64,000 nt of DNA, taken from Rhododendron vialii (taxonomy: Eukaryota; Streptophyta; Magnoliopsida; Ericales; Ericaceae). Position numbers and translations under genes: made by a program. Below, piece by piece: positions 34,301-45,290 of this stretch (its first letter is position 1; each line of letters opens with the position of its first letter). Under the pieces are notes generated by a model. That model was not told the origin of the DNA, ran no database searches, and saw only the letters and a program-made list of their open reading frames with translations. The DNA is taken from NCBI RefSeq assembly GCF_030253575.1, contig NC_080565.1, positions 1,984,501-2,048,500 on the forward strand, read 5' to 3'.

Positions 34301-35993
34301 TCTGTATTTTGGGTTTTCTAGGAACGAGGGAATAGGAGATTTTTTGAGAATGACGACAATTCTTATTGTGCCCGGAAAACAGATTGCTAATTTGTCCAAA
34401 GACTTCTTTCCTTTTGACTCTTGATTCTTGTGTTGATCCTTTGAAGCAAAAGCTTATTAAAAAGCTCGAAACTGGGCTCCGCGAAGTCTCCTCCTTTGCA
34501 ATCCTTCTTGGCTATATATCTCCAATTTTACATTTTAGGTTTCTGGTTCCTAACTTGATGGATAGATGATATTACTGTTGATTTTGCTCCTAATTTTATT
34601 GAGGAACGATTGTTGAGCTTCTATTTTCTCGTGCATATGTCTGAGATGCCCCTTTTTGTGCAGATTATAACATGATTGCTGGAAGCAGAGAGGGAAAAAT
34701 GTGTTGGTTTATATCGAATTTTAAAATATGTTTTCAATTTTTCCTCCACCCCTGCACTCGTAGTCAGACAAGATGTTATTTTTAAAGTTTTACCATGCTT
34801 TGTTAGATCATGGATAGTTATGTTCAAATACCTCTTCCGTTTTCTAGAAATGAGTAGCTTCCATAAAAGTATGCTGAAATTGGTGTGTTTGGGTGAATTC
34901 CATCCATAGTAGATATGCACTAACAAGAACATAGATGAGCAAAAACTTTCATCCTTCTGTTGTGATTATGAGGGTAGCAAACTGATATGATTATGATTTA
35001 TGAGTCTACGACTAAGAGGAGCAAAAACGCATGTACATACGCGAAAAGGTGCGTTGTAGAAAAGTTGGTGCTCTAGATTGAACTTCATGACCGACCGTCT
35101 TTAATGTGCTTGTTTTTCTTTTCTGTCCCTATCTTATTTCGAAATTCGGTGTAGTTGCTCTGATATGGTCTGTATATATTTCAGGTGCCAACCAAAAGAT
35201 ACGATGAGTACTAGTGTGGCCTTTCATCGTTCTTATCCTCTATCTACATCGTGCTCTGATGGTATGGTTTATCCCTATTTGAATCAGAATCCTCTATTGT
35301 TCCATTGGAAATTCTCTGAGGAAATACAAGTTCAAATGGAAAAGATTTGTACTTTGATTCTACATCTTTTTCTTCTTGATGTGGTTGAAATGGAAGCAGT
35401 GATAATCCTTGTGAATATATTGAAATATCTCAATACTGATGGTGACACACTTTCCATTGAACATCCGCTGACTTCTTTGTGTCAATTTTCCCGAATTTTA
35501 GGAGTAAAGAACTGTAAGTTCCTTCTCGGCAATGAGCGTGCTTGATCACTATCTATGTTGGTATGAATAATTGAATTTGCAGAATTGTATGGTCCCGTAT
35601 AGAATGTTCCTTTTTAGCAGTCCTATTCATGTTTAATTTTGGGGACGATTCATTTTGACTTGTGAAGCTGGAACTATTTGGCAAGTCCTTCATAGCAGAT
35701 AGTATCATCTCTGGACTAATAAAATTGCTTTCTAGGGTGTGGATCTCAGAATTAGGAAAGGAAAAAAAAAAAGCGCATTGCAATATTAGTCATGGCTAAG
35801 CACAGATTTTGTTTTGAAAATATCCCATCCACTCCAGAGAGTGCCAACAACACATCATGAAAGAATGTGAACTGCTGCAATGGATGGTATTTTCTTCCGT
35901 AGTTTCCACATGACAGACACCCCAACAGTAGTTACAACTGTAGCTGGCCCAGTGAATTGAATTCTCCCGATCGGCTCTTCGATTGCTACTAGT
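33656..35993. repeat. Duplicated module A, copy 2
   Basis: Direct repeat of 14389-17449 lacking two stretches present there. It ends at CTACTAGT within the antisense NFU exon, exactly where a plus-strand ATP phosphoribosyltransferase exon begins. Confidence 0.9.
35855..35993 (-). pseudogene. NFU C-terminal exon, truncated copy
   Basis: On the minus strand it reads LVAIEEPIGRIQFTGPATVV then TTVGVSV, KLRKKIPSIAAVHILS and a TGA stop at 35857-35855. It is the counterpart of 17314-17449 and carries a slightly different C-terminus. The exon is cut at its upstream side by the junction with the ATP phosphoribosyltransferase piece. Confidence 0.85.
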
Positions 35994-36099
35994 CCGGTTT
36001 TTTGCAAATCGTGATGGGAGAATAGCAGCAGATTACTATGCGATAGTTATATGTGTACCCAAAAAGCTGCTTTATAAGTCTATTCAACAACTGAGAGCG
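35991..36099 (+). pseudogene. ATP phosphoribosyltransferase (histidine biosynthesis) exon fragment
   Basis: ATP phosphoribosyltransferase (HISN1 in plants) catalyses the first step of histidine synthesis in plastids. The exon reads SPVFCK, then after one extra base RDGRIAADYYAIVICVPKKL then LYKSIQQLRA, ending at a GTAAGA donor. This matches the C-terminal regulatory region of the plant enzyme. The extra T near 36010 breaks the frame, and neither the catalytic exons nor the last exon is found nearby, so it is a stray piece. Confidence 0.88.
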
Positions 36100-36630
36100 G
36101 TAAGACAATTTTATTTCTTTACTATGCCATAGCCATATGTTCTGGCCCAAACTTGGGAGATCAACTCTGGGTTACAATTTTCCGTGTCAAGTGATTTATT
36201 ACATGAAGTTTTCTATGGCACCTCGCACCTCCTAGCAGATTCGATGACATCCCACACAAAAAAATGCAAGTTTGAATCTCCTCAACCTCTTGTAAAAGGA
36301 AGGGCATAAGAATTTTCTGGATCGACGAAAACTCAAAAGAATGATTTTGGAACTACTTGTGGAATTTCTGGCTTAGTAGGCCTGCAGTTTCACTGATTCC
36401 TTGCTTGTCGATGGTTTTCTAGTAAAAAAAATGATTCAGGCAAAAAATGCCCGGAAAATATCTCATTGTGGTTCAATTTGATATTTGGTTAGTTTAGTGT
36501 ATGTTTGGTACATAAAGGTGCTCTTTTAAAGCTTACAAGCATCAATACCATATTTCCTTGATGATGTTCACATATTTCTAGTTAAGGGTTACATTGGTGA
36601 ATGTTTGCTATTTTGTGTTGTCATATGTAG

Positions 36631-36686
36631 GTTACCCAGGCCAGCATAGAGCTTAAGTGGCAGAGTTATCCAAATTTGGTTGACCG
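36631..36686 (+). other. Exon-like segment, protein unknown
   Basis: Between an ATGTAG acceptor and a perfect GTAAGT donor lies a 56-base open segment reading VTQASIELKWQSYPNLVDR. The splice signals and composition suggest a real exon remnant of some gene. I cannot name it. It is not the next exon of ATP phosphoribosyltransferase. Confidence 0.35.
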
Positions 36687-37649
36687 GTAAGTTACTAATG
36701 TTTTGTTGGATTTGATTATGTTCCTAGTCAAAGAAGGGTATTATAGACTTATAGTTGCTCATGCGTACAAGATGAAAAATGTTGTGTGGATCATTGCTTT
36801 TATCGTTTGACAGTTAGGTAGGTCGGATTGGCCGCATAGGTGACAGCACTCAGTAATTGAGGATTATCAATACGATGTATTGTGGTTTATAGATCCGCTG
36901 CATCTTGTATCTCTGTGAAGTAGATGTGTGCGTCGATATTCCTGTTTGAAGCAATTTATGTTCAAGATTCTAACTGTCATCCCAGAAGTTCCCACTTATC
37001 TCATATCTGCCTTGCTACTACTAGAAGTTAAGTTTATACATGATACAAAAGTTGTCATTCTATTGTAACTGCATGGAGCATGACTCTAACTTAGTTCAGG
37101 AGACCCTCAACCAGTCCTTAAAGACTTCATCAAGTCTTGACAATGTTCTAATATACCAAGTTAGATTCTGCTCTGGACTTCCCATCAGTAAAAACCAGGG
37201 GGTGATCTGCTTAAAAGTTTCCCTCCTTTGGAGGCTGCTAAAGTTTCTCAAAGACAGAGAAAAATTGCTTGAATTATTATGATGAATGTCTTATTGTCCA
37301 TCATCCACAAAATATCAGTCTCTCTCGAATTTATCCAGCCAGAGTTTTGGTTTCTGCAAACCTCATGACACAAACTTTTGATATCTGCATGATGTACTTC
37401 TACCGAAACTCCAAATCCCGTTTGTCTAATTAGGTTAAAAAATGAATCTTACTAACAACTACTGTCACGCAAATAAGTAAATGCATTTGTTCTTAGGGGT
37501 CATGCCCTCTTATTGGCGTACCATACATTAATTTGTTGCATGTTGCCTCCCTATTCAGTGGCAGCAATCTGGTTTCAGTCGCCTCGGAAAAAAATCTGCA
37601 GTGTCAGCTTTAAAGCATAACATGCTGTTTCTTTTTGTGTTTGTGTGAG

Positions 37650-37805
37650 AAGGCCAAACTGCGAAGCTCGTCTTGGTGGATAAGGTACTTTGTGCGGACC
37701 AGCTTAGAAGAGAATGAACCTGCAACAAAGAAGTTTGAGCAAGCTGCAACCAAGAGATCTTACGAGCCTGCCTGCCAAGTTTTCCAGCTCAATTCGTGCC
37801 ATTGA
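37650..37805 (+). other. Possible last-exon fragment, protein unknown
   Basis: An open stretch reads KAKLRSSSWWIRYFVRTSLE then ENEPATKKFEQAATKRSYEP and ACQVFQLNSCH before a TGA. Its charged, tryptophan-containing composition looks coding, and GTGTGAG just before it could be an acceptor. It may belong with the exon-like piece at 36631. Not identified. Confidence 0.35.
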
Positions 37806-40493
37806 AATCTCTTGATCATATCTTCTTGGCAAAAAAATTGTGCCGAGAAATGTCTTCAGTTCACGAGAAATATATTACATATGGTGGTTATCATGTTAAG
37901 TTTTTTTTTTTTTTGATGTTTAATTTATGCAACGCTAGATATTTAATAGTGTTTCGGGTTCTTACATCCCAATGCTGGAGCTTGTTGTAGGCCAAATGCT
38001 GATTCTGTTTAGCATATTCTAACTCAAACTGCTAGTTCAAACTGCTAGTTTGATTAGTATATAGGAGGAGGACTTTTTTTGCATTTTTCTTTTATTCAAA
38101 ATTTGGCAAATTGTGGAGAGGAAGCCTTGTGTTTGTCACATATTGCTTTTGTCTTTCAAGCAGTTTATCTTCTTCTGAGTCATATGCCTTTACTGATACT
38201 GGGAATATTTGGTTGTGTGCTTTCATATTTTGTCAATATAAATCTTCATTTATATGTGGTAAAAAGACAGGACTCTTTGTTAATCGTTATTATTATTATT
38301 TTTTTTCCATTATCATCTCACAGTGTTTGATACATGAACAATTCAATCCTCATGCAGATGAGAAAAACATTCATTTTGTTAGGCTTGTTTTTTTAAACAA
38401 TTCAAGCAAGTCATTCTTGTTTTGATAGGTATTTGATTGAATAACATGTGTCTTGTTATAAAATTTTGATCCAGAAATTAAACAAAAAATTAGATAGTTT
38501 TGTTCGGTCCTTGCGATTATCTTATTGAGATGTTTTTATAAAGAAATGATTAAAAGGTCAAGATGTTAGAAAATGGACTTGACAATGGAAGTAGAGAGAG
38601 ACTTTGACAATGGAAATAGAGAGAGAGACTCTTCAACCGTTGGATTGAATAAGTTCAATCTCGATATATGCCCCATAGCCAGGTTGGGGTCGGGCTCTGA
38701 TAGACAGAACCTTCTATGGAAACCGACAGCTTGTGCACTGATGGTACAGACCGGCACTCAGGGCCCACTTTGGATCCCACACAAATAATCCGAGCAATTC
38801 AATAATTTTATGAGTAATCCATAAAAAATCAGCTCCATCGGACAAGTGTAGCTGTTCTTTTTGTCCGACAAGTCCATATCTAAAAAGTCTTCGATTCCTT
38901 AGCATCTTGGGTGCCAACGAATAATGGGAAAAAAAATTCTGCATTCTATTCCAGAATGTTTTACATTGAAAAATGTGCTACTGTACTACTGTCATCTAAT
39001 TGTGTGTGGGTTGTTTTGGTTGTGCTCAGTGTGTTGGGGAGGGTCATGGGATCTGGTGTGTTCCTGGGATGGTGTTTGGATCTTGAGTCTTGGTTTTGCG
39101 TTTTGGTCATGAGTCAGGATATGGTGTTTGGTGTGTTTCTGGTGTATTGGTGTAATCTTGAGTCTATCTGGTGTGTTTGGTGTATGGTCTGGTCTGGAGT
39201 CTTGTCTTTTGTCGGGTGTTTGTTCAGTGGAGTCGTTCTTGAGTCTAGTCCTTTGTTGGGGTGCTTATTCACTGGGATTCTTTAACTGTCAGGTGTGCCG
39301 TCTTGAGAAAGGGTCTGATTTTGTCTGCTGCTTAGGAGCCAGGCCTAAGTGCTGGTGGTGTTAATTCAGTTCATTGAAGGATGGCCTATGTTGCGGGTCT
39401 CTATAATAAGACGGATTTGTAATCTATCTGTATTGTGGTATTATTGGTGTGTCTATTCCTCGAGACGCCAGTCATATTCACTCTCACAACCAGTGTGTTG
39501 ATGCAATAGTGGATAACATATTTGCTTTGACGTTGTTGATGTTGCTACGAGTCTATTTAGTTATTGATACTGTGCTGATATGTCGCTGCCAAGTTGAGCC
39601 CCCATCTGGTGTTGCCATCTGTTATGTCGTGGAGGGTGGATACTCCCATATATCTGCCACACTCATTTTAGTCAGTGGAACACATTCCTTGAGGCGACAA
39701 TCATATTCCCTCTCACAAAAGGTCCCATTTTTTCAACTTGTTGAATACTACTAGTACTTGACTATTTGAAGTTGACTTATCTTTTCTTTTTTTTTTATTA
39801 CTTTTACCCAAGTATTTTGAGAAATAACTATTTTTTAGCGCAATAACATAACCAGCCATGACATTGTAGAATAGGGCGTGGCGTGGACAAATGATGCCCC
39901 GTGAAATCCACCGAAGGCCAGTCAAAACTAAAAGAAAAAAGATCCAACCCATTTACTCCTGATCCAACTTGTTGCGCTTTAATGTATTTCTTTCCAGAGC
40001 CAACACACAAAGGAAAGAGTTGCTGTTGAAGGAAATATGAATTCAGGAATATGATATATTACGCTCGAACAAAAAATGCTATGAGTACCGATTAGTTCGC
40101 ACAGATGGATTCTTGGCGTCCATTCTGGGTTCTTAGATAAATAATCTAAGTTGTTCATTAGTTTTGGAATATTATCCTTTAAAGCAAGAATGCCTATTCA
40201 CCCATTAGCTCTTCTAGCTAAATCTTTGTTCCCTTCGTTGCATTCTTGATGCACACTAATTTCGAGGCACAATTGTGATGCTAAAAGGGGAATATTATAG
40301 GGATCGTGGACATGACTGTGGACAGAGGATTTAGTCTCGACAAACATGTTATAATGAGAACCAGATCCTTTGTATCAACGAGCACAACATGATGAAAAAA
40401 TCTCAAAACATACTAACTTCTAGATTTGATCATGCGGCCTGTATAATGTCTGATTGAAAGTATAAATAAGTTCTGTCCAGAAACAACAGAGAA
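37806..40493. other. Intergenic stretch, includes a GT-rich tract
   Basis: No gene recognised. At about 38995-39290 the plus strand is strikingly T and G rich, with many GGTGTGTTT and TCTGGTGT phrases; it translates openly in two frames only because stop codons are scarce in such sequence. ATTC..CTCGAGACGCCAGTCATATTC near 39458 is echoed at 39685 by CTTGAGGCGACAATCATATTC. Confidence 0.45.
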
Positions 40494-41230
40494 ACCATGA
40501 CCTCTGGAGTTTTTGTTTATTTAATTATCATTTTGATCCAGAATAATGAAGTTCACAGTTAAAACATTTTTGCACTTTTGAGCATGTTGGCGTGAAATTC
40601 AGGGGTTCATTACATCAAAAGAGAAAAAAGTGAATGCTCCTGAGGAGCAATTCAAATGCGCTTGAGGCGCATTATGAAATGAGAGAAACAAGGATGTGCC
40701 CAGGGGATGTTCAACTACGCTTGAGGCACATTTTTTTTTTTACAAGAAGAGAGAAAATGAGGATGCGCCCGGGCGCAACTTAAATGCGCCTGGGGCGCAC
40801 TTGAATTGTGCATGAGAGGCATGTGATGCAACAAATATGTTTGATTTGTTTTTTACTGAGTTTTTCTAGTCCGAATTGGCAGGAGACTAAAAAAGGCAAT
40901 CCCTTTAAACATTATAAGGGTTGTTAAAGAATGAGAGAGGCACGAGAAGGCGGTACGAAGTGATTCCATGAGTTCCATCCCTGAAGATTTCATTGACATA
41001 TGTTATGATTTTCAGGTATACATGATTCAAAAAGGTATACATGATTCAAAAGTAATCTGTGGTTCTTGGTTTAGGCTGTTGGTTGGTTGGTGTTCTTATT
41101 CTTGTAAATTGGGTCAGAAACATGAGAGTTCACTTTGATGAAACATAATTCCTTGATGTGCTTTCACTGTTATTGGCTTTTGTTGCAATTCCAACGGTAA
41201 ATTCTTAGAAATCTGCAAGCAAACAGGAAC
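40494..41230. repeat. Repeat R, copy 1 (palindrome-rich)
   Basis: Begins ACCATGACCTCTGGAGTTT and shares with 42818-43205, 45880-46345 and 47050-47697 the order: GAGTTCACA, CACTTTTGAGCATGTTG, TTCATTACATC, AAAAAGTGAATGCTCC, a cluster of GCGCC/GGCGC palindromes, then TAGTCCGAATTGGCAG and GGCAATCC..AAACATTATAAGG. Copies 1 and 4 extend furthest, both ending near AAATCTGCAAGCAAACAG. A short local duplication of GGTATACATGATTCAAAA lies near 41016-41051. Confidence 0.88.
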
Positions 41231-41509
41231 TGGTATATGTGAATGTATACGTCTAGGAGTATAATGCATTTAGATGTGCATTTCTAAATCCTTGCAGTGG
41301 ATGGAGGTGGCGTTAGAGCGAAAAGATTGAGGTGTATGCTTGGACACTTCTCTCTATTAAAATGTTAAAATGATTGCAGACATTTTTATTTTCCTCCCAA
41401 ACGGAATTTTTTTTTGTCTCTATTTGTTTATTTATTTTTGCATTTGTTAGTTTGCGTCAAATTTTTGTAAACTATTGATTCGCCTCGACGAGATGAGTCG
41501 GAGAAGTGG

Positions 41510-41632
41510 AAAATTATGACCCAAACTCAATTATTTTTCAAAAAATCCAAAAAAAAGGCCAAACAATATTTAAACTTTTCGGACCTTTTTTTTGGCTTTT
41601 TAAAATAATATTTGAGTTTGGGTCATAATTTT
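41510..41632. repeat. Foldback (inverted repeat), about 123 bp
   Basis: AAAATTATGACCCAAACTCA at the left is matched by TGAGTTTGGGTCATAATTTT at the right, and inner parts (AAAAAGGCCAAA / TTTTTTTTGGC) also pair. This is a compact MITE-like foldback. No convincing target duplication is seen. Confidence 0.82.
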
Positions 41633-41996
41633 ATGGTTCTTCGATTTCTCTCGTTGAAACGATCAAATAATCCATAAAAAACTTTGATGCAAAACTAACT
41701 AACGCAAAAGAAAATTGAATAAAAATAAAAAAAAATTTGGGAAACATTAATCTTGTAAATGTATAAAATCCCCAAAAGAGCGCCAAGAAAATATTTTGGG
41801 CCAACTGAAAGATTCTTAAAAGGTTTTTTTGTTGAGATTTTTTCAATGGGTTTCGGCTTAAAATGAGGTGGGTCAACTGGTAAGCTCAATTCAGCCTACT
41901 AAGTTCTAGAGGCCCACTTCAAAACCCAAATTCCTCATTAGAAGCCCCACGCTCCAGCCATGTGATGGGTATGCTAGTCCCGCTTTCAGAAAATCA

Positions 41997-42460
41997 CAGC
42001 CAAGTGTTAAAACAAGCGGTCGAGAGTAATAAGAAGCGGCCAAGTGTAATAAAACGCAGCCAAGTGTAATAACAAGCGGCACAGAGTAATAACAAGCGGC
42101 CAAGTGTCAAAACAAGCGGCCAGAAGTAATAAGAAGTGGCCAAGAGTAATAAGAAGCGGCCAAGAGTAATAACAAGTGGCCAAATGTCAAAACAAGCGGC
42201 CATGAGTAATAAGAAGTGGCCAAGAGTAATAAGAAGCGGCCAAGAGTAATAAAATGCGACCAAGAGTAATAACAAGTGGCCAAATGTCAAAACAAACGGC
42301 CATGAGTAATACGATGCGCTCAAGTGACAAGAAGTGGCCAAGATGTCCAAAAACAGATTAATACACTAAAACACGTGTTCCATAACCACACTTTAAAAAA
42401 TAGAGGCCAAATGTCAAAACATGCTGCCAGGAGTAATAAGATGCGCCCAAGATGTCTGAA
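41997..42460. repeat. Tandem array of about 20-bp units (GCGGCCAAGAGTAATAA)
   Basis: Roughly seventeen degenerate units of the form AAGCGGCCAAGAGTAATAAC, alternating with AAGTGGCCAAATGTCAAAAC, run from about 41997 to 42350, with a trailing pair near 42405-42455. Some higher-order spacing (blocks of three units) is visible. Because the unit length varies around 20 and lacks stops on the minus strand, a 118-codon minus-strand frame rich in LGRFLLL repeats arises; I regard it as an artefact. Related units reappear near 49990-50115. Confidence 0.88.
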
Positions 42461-42517
42461 AACAGATCATATGTACACTAATCACGCTTTTACTAGTAGT
42501 AAGCAAGAAGAAAATGC

Positions 42518-42745
42518 ATGAACGACAACGATTTGAGCTTCATACTTTGTACTGTTCAAGCTGCTGTTGAGAGGTGGGATGGAGTTGAAGAACTACGGAG
42601 ATATATGAACGACAATGATTTACTGAAGAAGCCGAGGTGGAGCTGTGTTGAAGCCAAAGGTTTGATCCATCGTTTTGCACTTGCAGATCGATCACACCCT
42701 AAAATGCCAGAAATCTATGAGCCCGGCCGTGGATGTCATATGTAG
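42518..42745 (+). pseudogene. PPR protein E-motif remnant
   Basis: The frame reads AAVERWDGVEELRRYMNDND then LLKKPRWSCVEAKGLIHRFA and DRSHPKMPEIYE. This is the E/E+ tail that follows the repeats in plant PLS-class pentatricopeptide repeat proteins, which bind organelle RNA and take part in C-to-U editing. No PPR repeats lie directly upstream (a tandem repeat array does), so only the tail survives. Confidence 0.82.
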
Positions 42746-42817
42746 GAATGAAATTGTTCTGTTTCCTTTTGAAAGTGCCTCGAGGCCTATACAAATAAAT
42801 ATGGGCTAACACAAGAA

Positions 42818-43205
42818 CCAATGACCTCTGGAGTTTTTTTGGTTGATCTAGAATTATGGAGTTCACAATTAGATTTTGCACTTTTGAGCATGTTGGCAAG
42901 GAATTCAGTGGTTCATTACATCAAAAGAGAAAAAAGTGAATGCTCCCAAGTAGCAATTCAAATTGCGCGTAAGGCACATTACAAGAAGAGAAAAAATGTG
43001 GATGTGCCTGGGTGCAACTTAAATACACATGGGGCGCACTCGAATTGCGCCTGAGGCGCATGTCATGCAGCAAATATTTTTAATTTGTTTTTCTACCTCA
43101 TTTTTTCTAGTCCGAATTGGTAAGAGACTAAAAAAAGGCAATCCTTTAAACATTATAAGGATTGTTAAAGCATAAGAGAGACACAAGAAGCCCGTACAAA
43201 GTATT
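42818..43205. repeat. Repeat R, copy 2
   Basis: Begins ACCAATGACCTCTGGAGTTT and contains the same ordered landmarks as copy 1, including CTAGTCCGAATTGGTAAG. It is shorter on the right and merges directly into the next PPR fragment. Several palindromes are eroded here (AATTGCGCGTAAGGCACAT). Confidence 0.85.
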
Positions 43206-43623
43206 TTCAGCTTCTAGGGAGAATGGTAATCGTTTTCAAGGCAAAAATTGCATGATTTTGCTACTGAAAATGGACTTTATCACAGTGTTCTCCAAACTAG
43301 CTTCATTCCTCAGATTTTTATGCAAAGTGCAGGTACATGGATAGAGCAGCTCAAATTGTTTAGACAAATTCCCTTTAAGAGTAGCACCACTAGTTTCAGA
43401 ATCATACTCAAAATGCCCGCCGTTTTGAGAATGCCATAGAACTATTCCGGTAAATGGGCAATGGAAGTCTAGAACCTATGGCTGATATCTTTTTTTTTTC
43501 CCTTCTTCTGATGAGTTTTGTGGCATGTATCTCATCTTTAAATGCCTCATCGTTGTGTATACTAATATTGGCGGATTCAAACTGTGGCTAATAGGATGAT
43601 AAATAGTGAACTTGTGACATGGA

Positions 43624-44870
43624 TGATGAGCACAAAATATTGTTACTTAGAGGACCCAATATCACATGTCAGCCCTTAATTGCTCGTAGTTTACTAGATT
43701 AATATCTTTCTGGTTACTTACATTGAATTATTAATTTTGTAGGGAAAAGATGAGAATAATAAATATTTCAGCCGTTGGACTCGAATAATGTTGAGTTAAT
43801 TCGGAAAATTTCCCTGTGAAGAAATTGCTCACATCTTGAAGTATGCATGATGACTTAGACGTTGTCATCAAATTTGGAAAGTAATTAATTAGATTCTATT
43901 GGGTTGCTAGTTGCTACTACTGGAAGATTATAAATTGAGGAAGGAAATAAATTCTTCTTTCCTAATAAGATGATATATTTCGTAAATATTAAGATTATAA
44001 AAGGGGACCAATAGGGTTTTGCTTGGAGAGATCTCGGAAGGACTTTTTGGAGGAACAGAAGCGGCACGCAGCAGCAGCTCTACTATTTTCTTTTTGTAAG
44101 GTTTAGTTCAATGGAGTTCTTTTATTATACGATCATGTTTCTGTACTCCATGAGTGGCTAAACTTTTAGACTAGGGTTGAGGATGAAGCCCCATCAACGA
44201 CTATTATTATATATTCTTGAGATTTGGTTTTACCCGAATACATGGTTTGATTATATGATTAAACTGTTCTTACTCCAAATCATTTGTTAGGGATATGTTT
44301 TGGATATGAACTCAATCATGTTTTTCTCATGATTTGGAATTGTCTTTAGCATTGAATACTGATTTTTCATCGTTAACTATAAAACTGGATATTTATTGTG
44401 ATTTGTTAAAAGAGGATACAATTAATGATTTGGTTATATTTGCGAGCGGAGAGGAACAAACATTAGACTTTTTGATGAACTTTCACGATGATATTTTCCA
44501 TGGTAACAGAATTAGCTTTCAGATTATCATGAAGAAATTTTGGGTAAAATCAATGATCATGAATATATAATGATACGAGTTAATGGGTGTGGATTCCGAA
44601 ACCTTAGTATTTTTCCATTGATTAAAAAGAAACTTCAATTTCCTCGGCCTTGCTAGTTTAGTTCATTGTTTTCTTATTATTGCTATTTACTTCAATTTTA
44701 ATTCCATTAAATCAATCACAATTTTGTCAACTAGGGTAGGGTTAAACGATTTAAGTTTATTTAGTTTTCCTACAAAAAATCACCAGGTCCCTGTGGGTTC
44801 GACCTCGCTCTTGCATTACTATACTTCCGTACGATTCGTGCGCTTGCGAGTACATTAAAATTTCACATCA
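43624..44870 (+). mobile_element. Solo LTR (1247 bp) inserted in the PPR pseudogene
   Basis: Starts TGATGAGCACAAAAT and ends AAATTTCACATCA, so the termini TGATG/CATCA are inverted. A perfect target duplication ATGGA lies at 43619-43623 and 44871-44875. PPR coding text stops at the left boundary and resumes at the right, which confirms both ends independently. The 3' part has GGTCCCTGTGGGTTCGACCT and CGTGCGCTTGCGAGTACATT, a recognisable plant LTR tail. No element genes are inside. Confidence 0.94.
43996..44003 (+). promoter_or_regulatory. TATA box of the 1247-bp LTR
   Basis: TATAAAAG is a textbook plant TATA box about 370 bases into the LTR and gives its orientation. A transcript would start near 44030. 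Confidence 0.55.
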
Positions 44871-45290
44871 ATGGACATCAGTTATTGAGGGCTGTGGAGC
44901 CCGTGGGCTAGGTTTCGAAGCCCTGCAAAATTGTTCATCAAATAGTGAAAAAAGGACTGGTGCAGAATAATATTGACCTTCTTGAGCTTATTATCTACTT
45001 GTAGCCACTCTTGGCCTTCCTTCTAAGTGAAGGCTATAGAGTCTTTTATTCCATGAAATGGAGATTTGGAATGGAACCTGATCTAAATCATTACACTAGT
45101 ATTGTGGATTTGTTGAGTCGATCTGGGAAGCTCAACGAGGCTTTCGGTATGGGTCTAAAACTAGTGGCTTTTTTATGAGGTAGTATTTGGGGAGCGCTAT
45201 TGGCAGCCTGTAGAGTTCAATAGCAACAAAAAAAAATAGGGGAATATGCAGCTGAAGGCTCTTGGATTTGGAATCCAATAATGCTTCCTA

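Larger units (their letters stand above)
43230..45290 (+). pseudogene. PPR protein pseudogene, split by a solo LTR
   Basis: Left part: HDFATENGLYHSVLQTSFI, then in another frame YAKCRYMDRAAQIV, FENAIELF, YTNIGGFKL and INSELVTW. The frame is then broken by the solo LTR at 43624-44870. Right part resumes SVIEGCGARGLGFEALQ, and further on in shifting frames FYSMKWRFGMEPDLNHYTSI, VDLLSRSGKLNEAFGM and SIWGALLAACRVQ. These are standard PLS-class PPR repeats and the C-terminal repeat before the E motif. There are many stops and indels. Removing the LTR and one ATGGA copy would join ELVTW to the right part, which is how the insertion point was recognised. Confidence 0.87.

Noticed and set aside
35165..35545. 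126-codon plus-strand frame in module A copy 2
   Set aside because: The corresponding stretch in copy 1 has in-frame stops and indels, and no motif is seen.
38995..39290. Overlapping plus-strand open frames of 124, 62 and 78 codons
   Set aside because: The tract is T/G rich and so lacks stop codons by composition; residues are mostly C, V, F, W, G and L with no domain.
41994..42350. 118-codon minus-strand open frame with repeated LGRFLLL motifs, resembling a membrane protein
   Set aside because: It lies entirely in the 20-base tandem array; the repeat happens to lack stops in that frame. No flanking gene signals.
44785..44815. GTGGGTTCGACCTC as a tRNA B box
   Set aside because: No A box or cloverleaf around it; it is part of the solo LTR tail.
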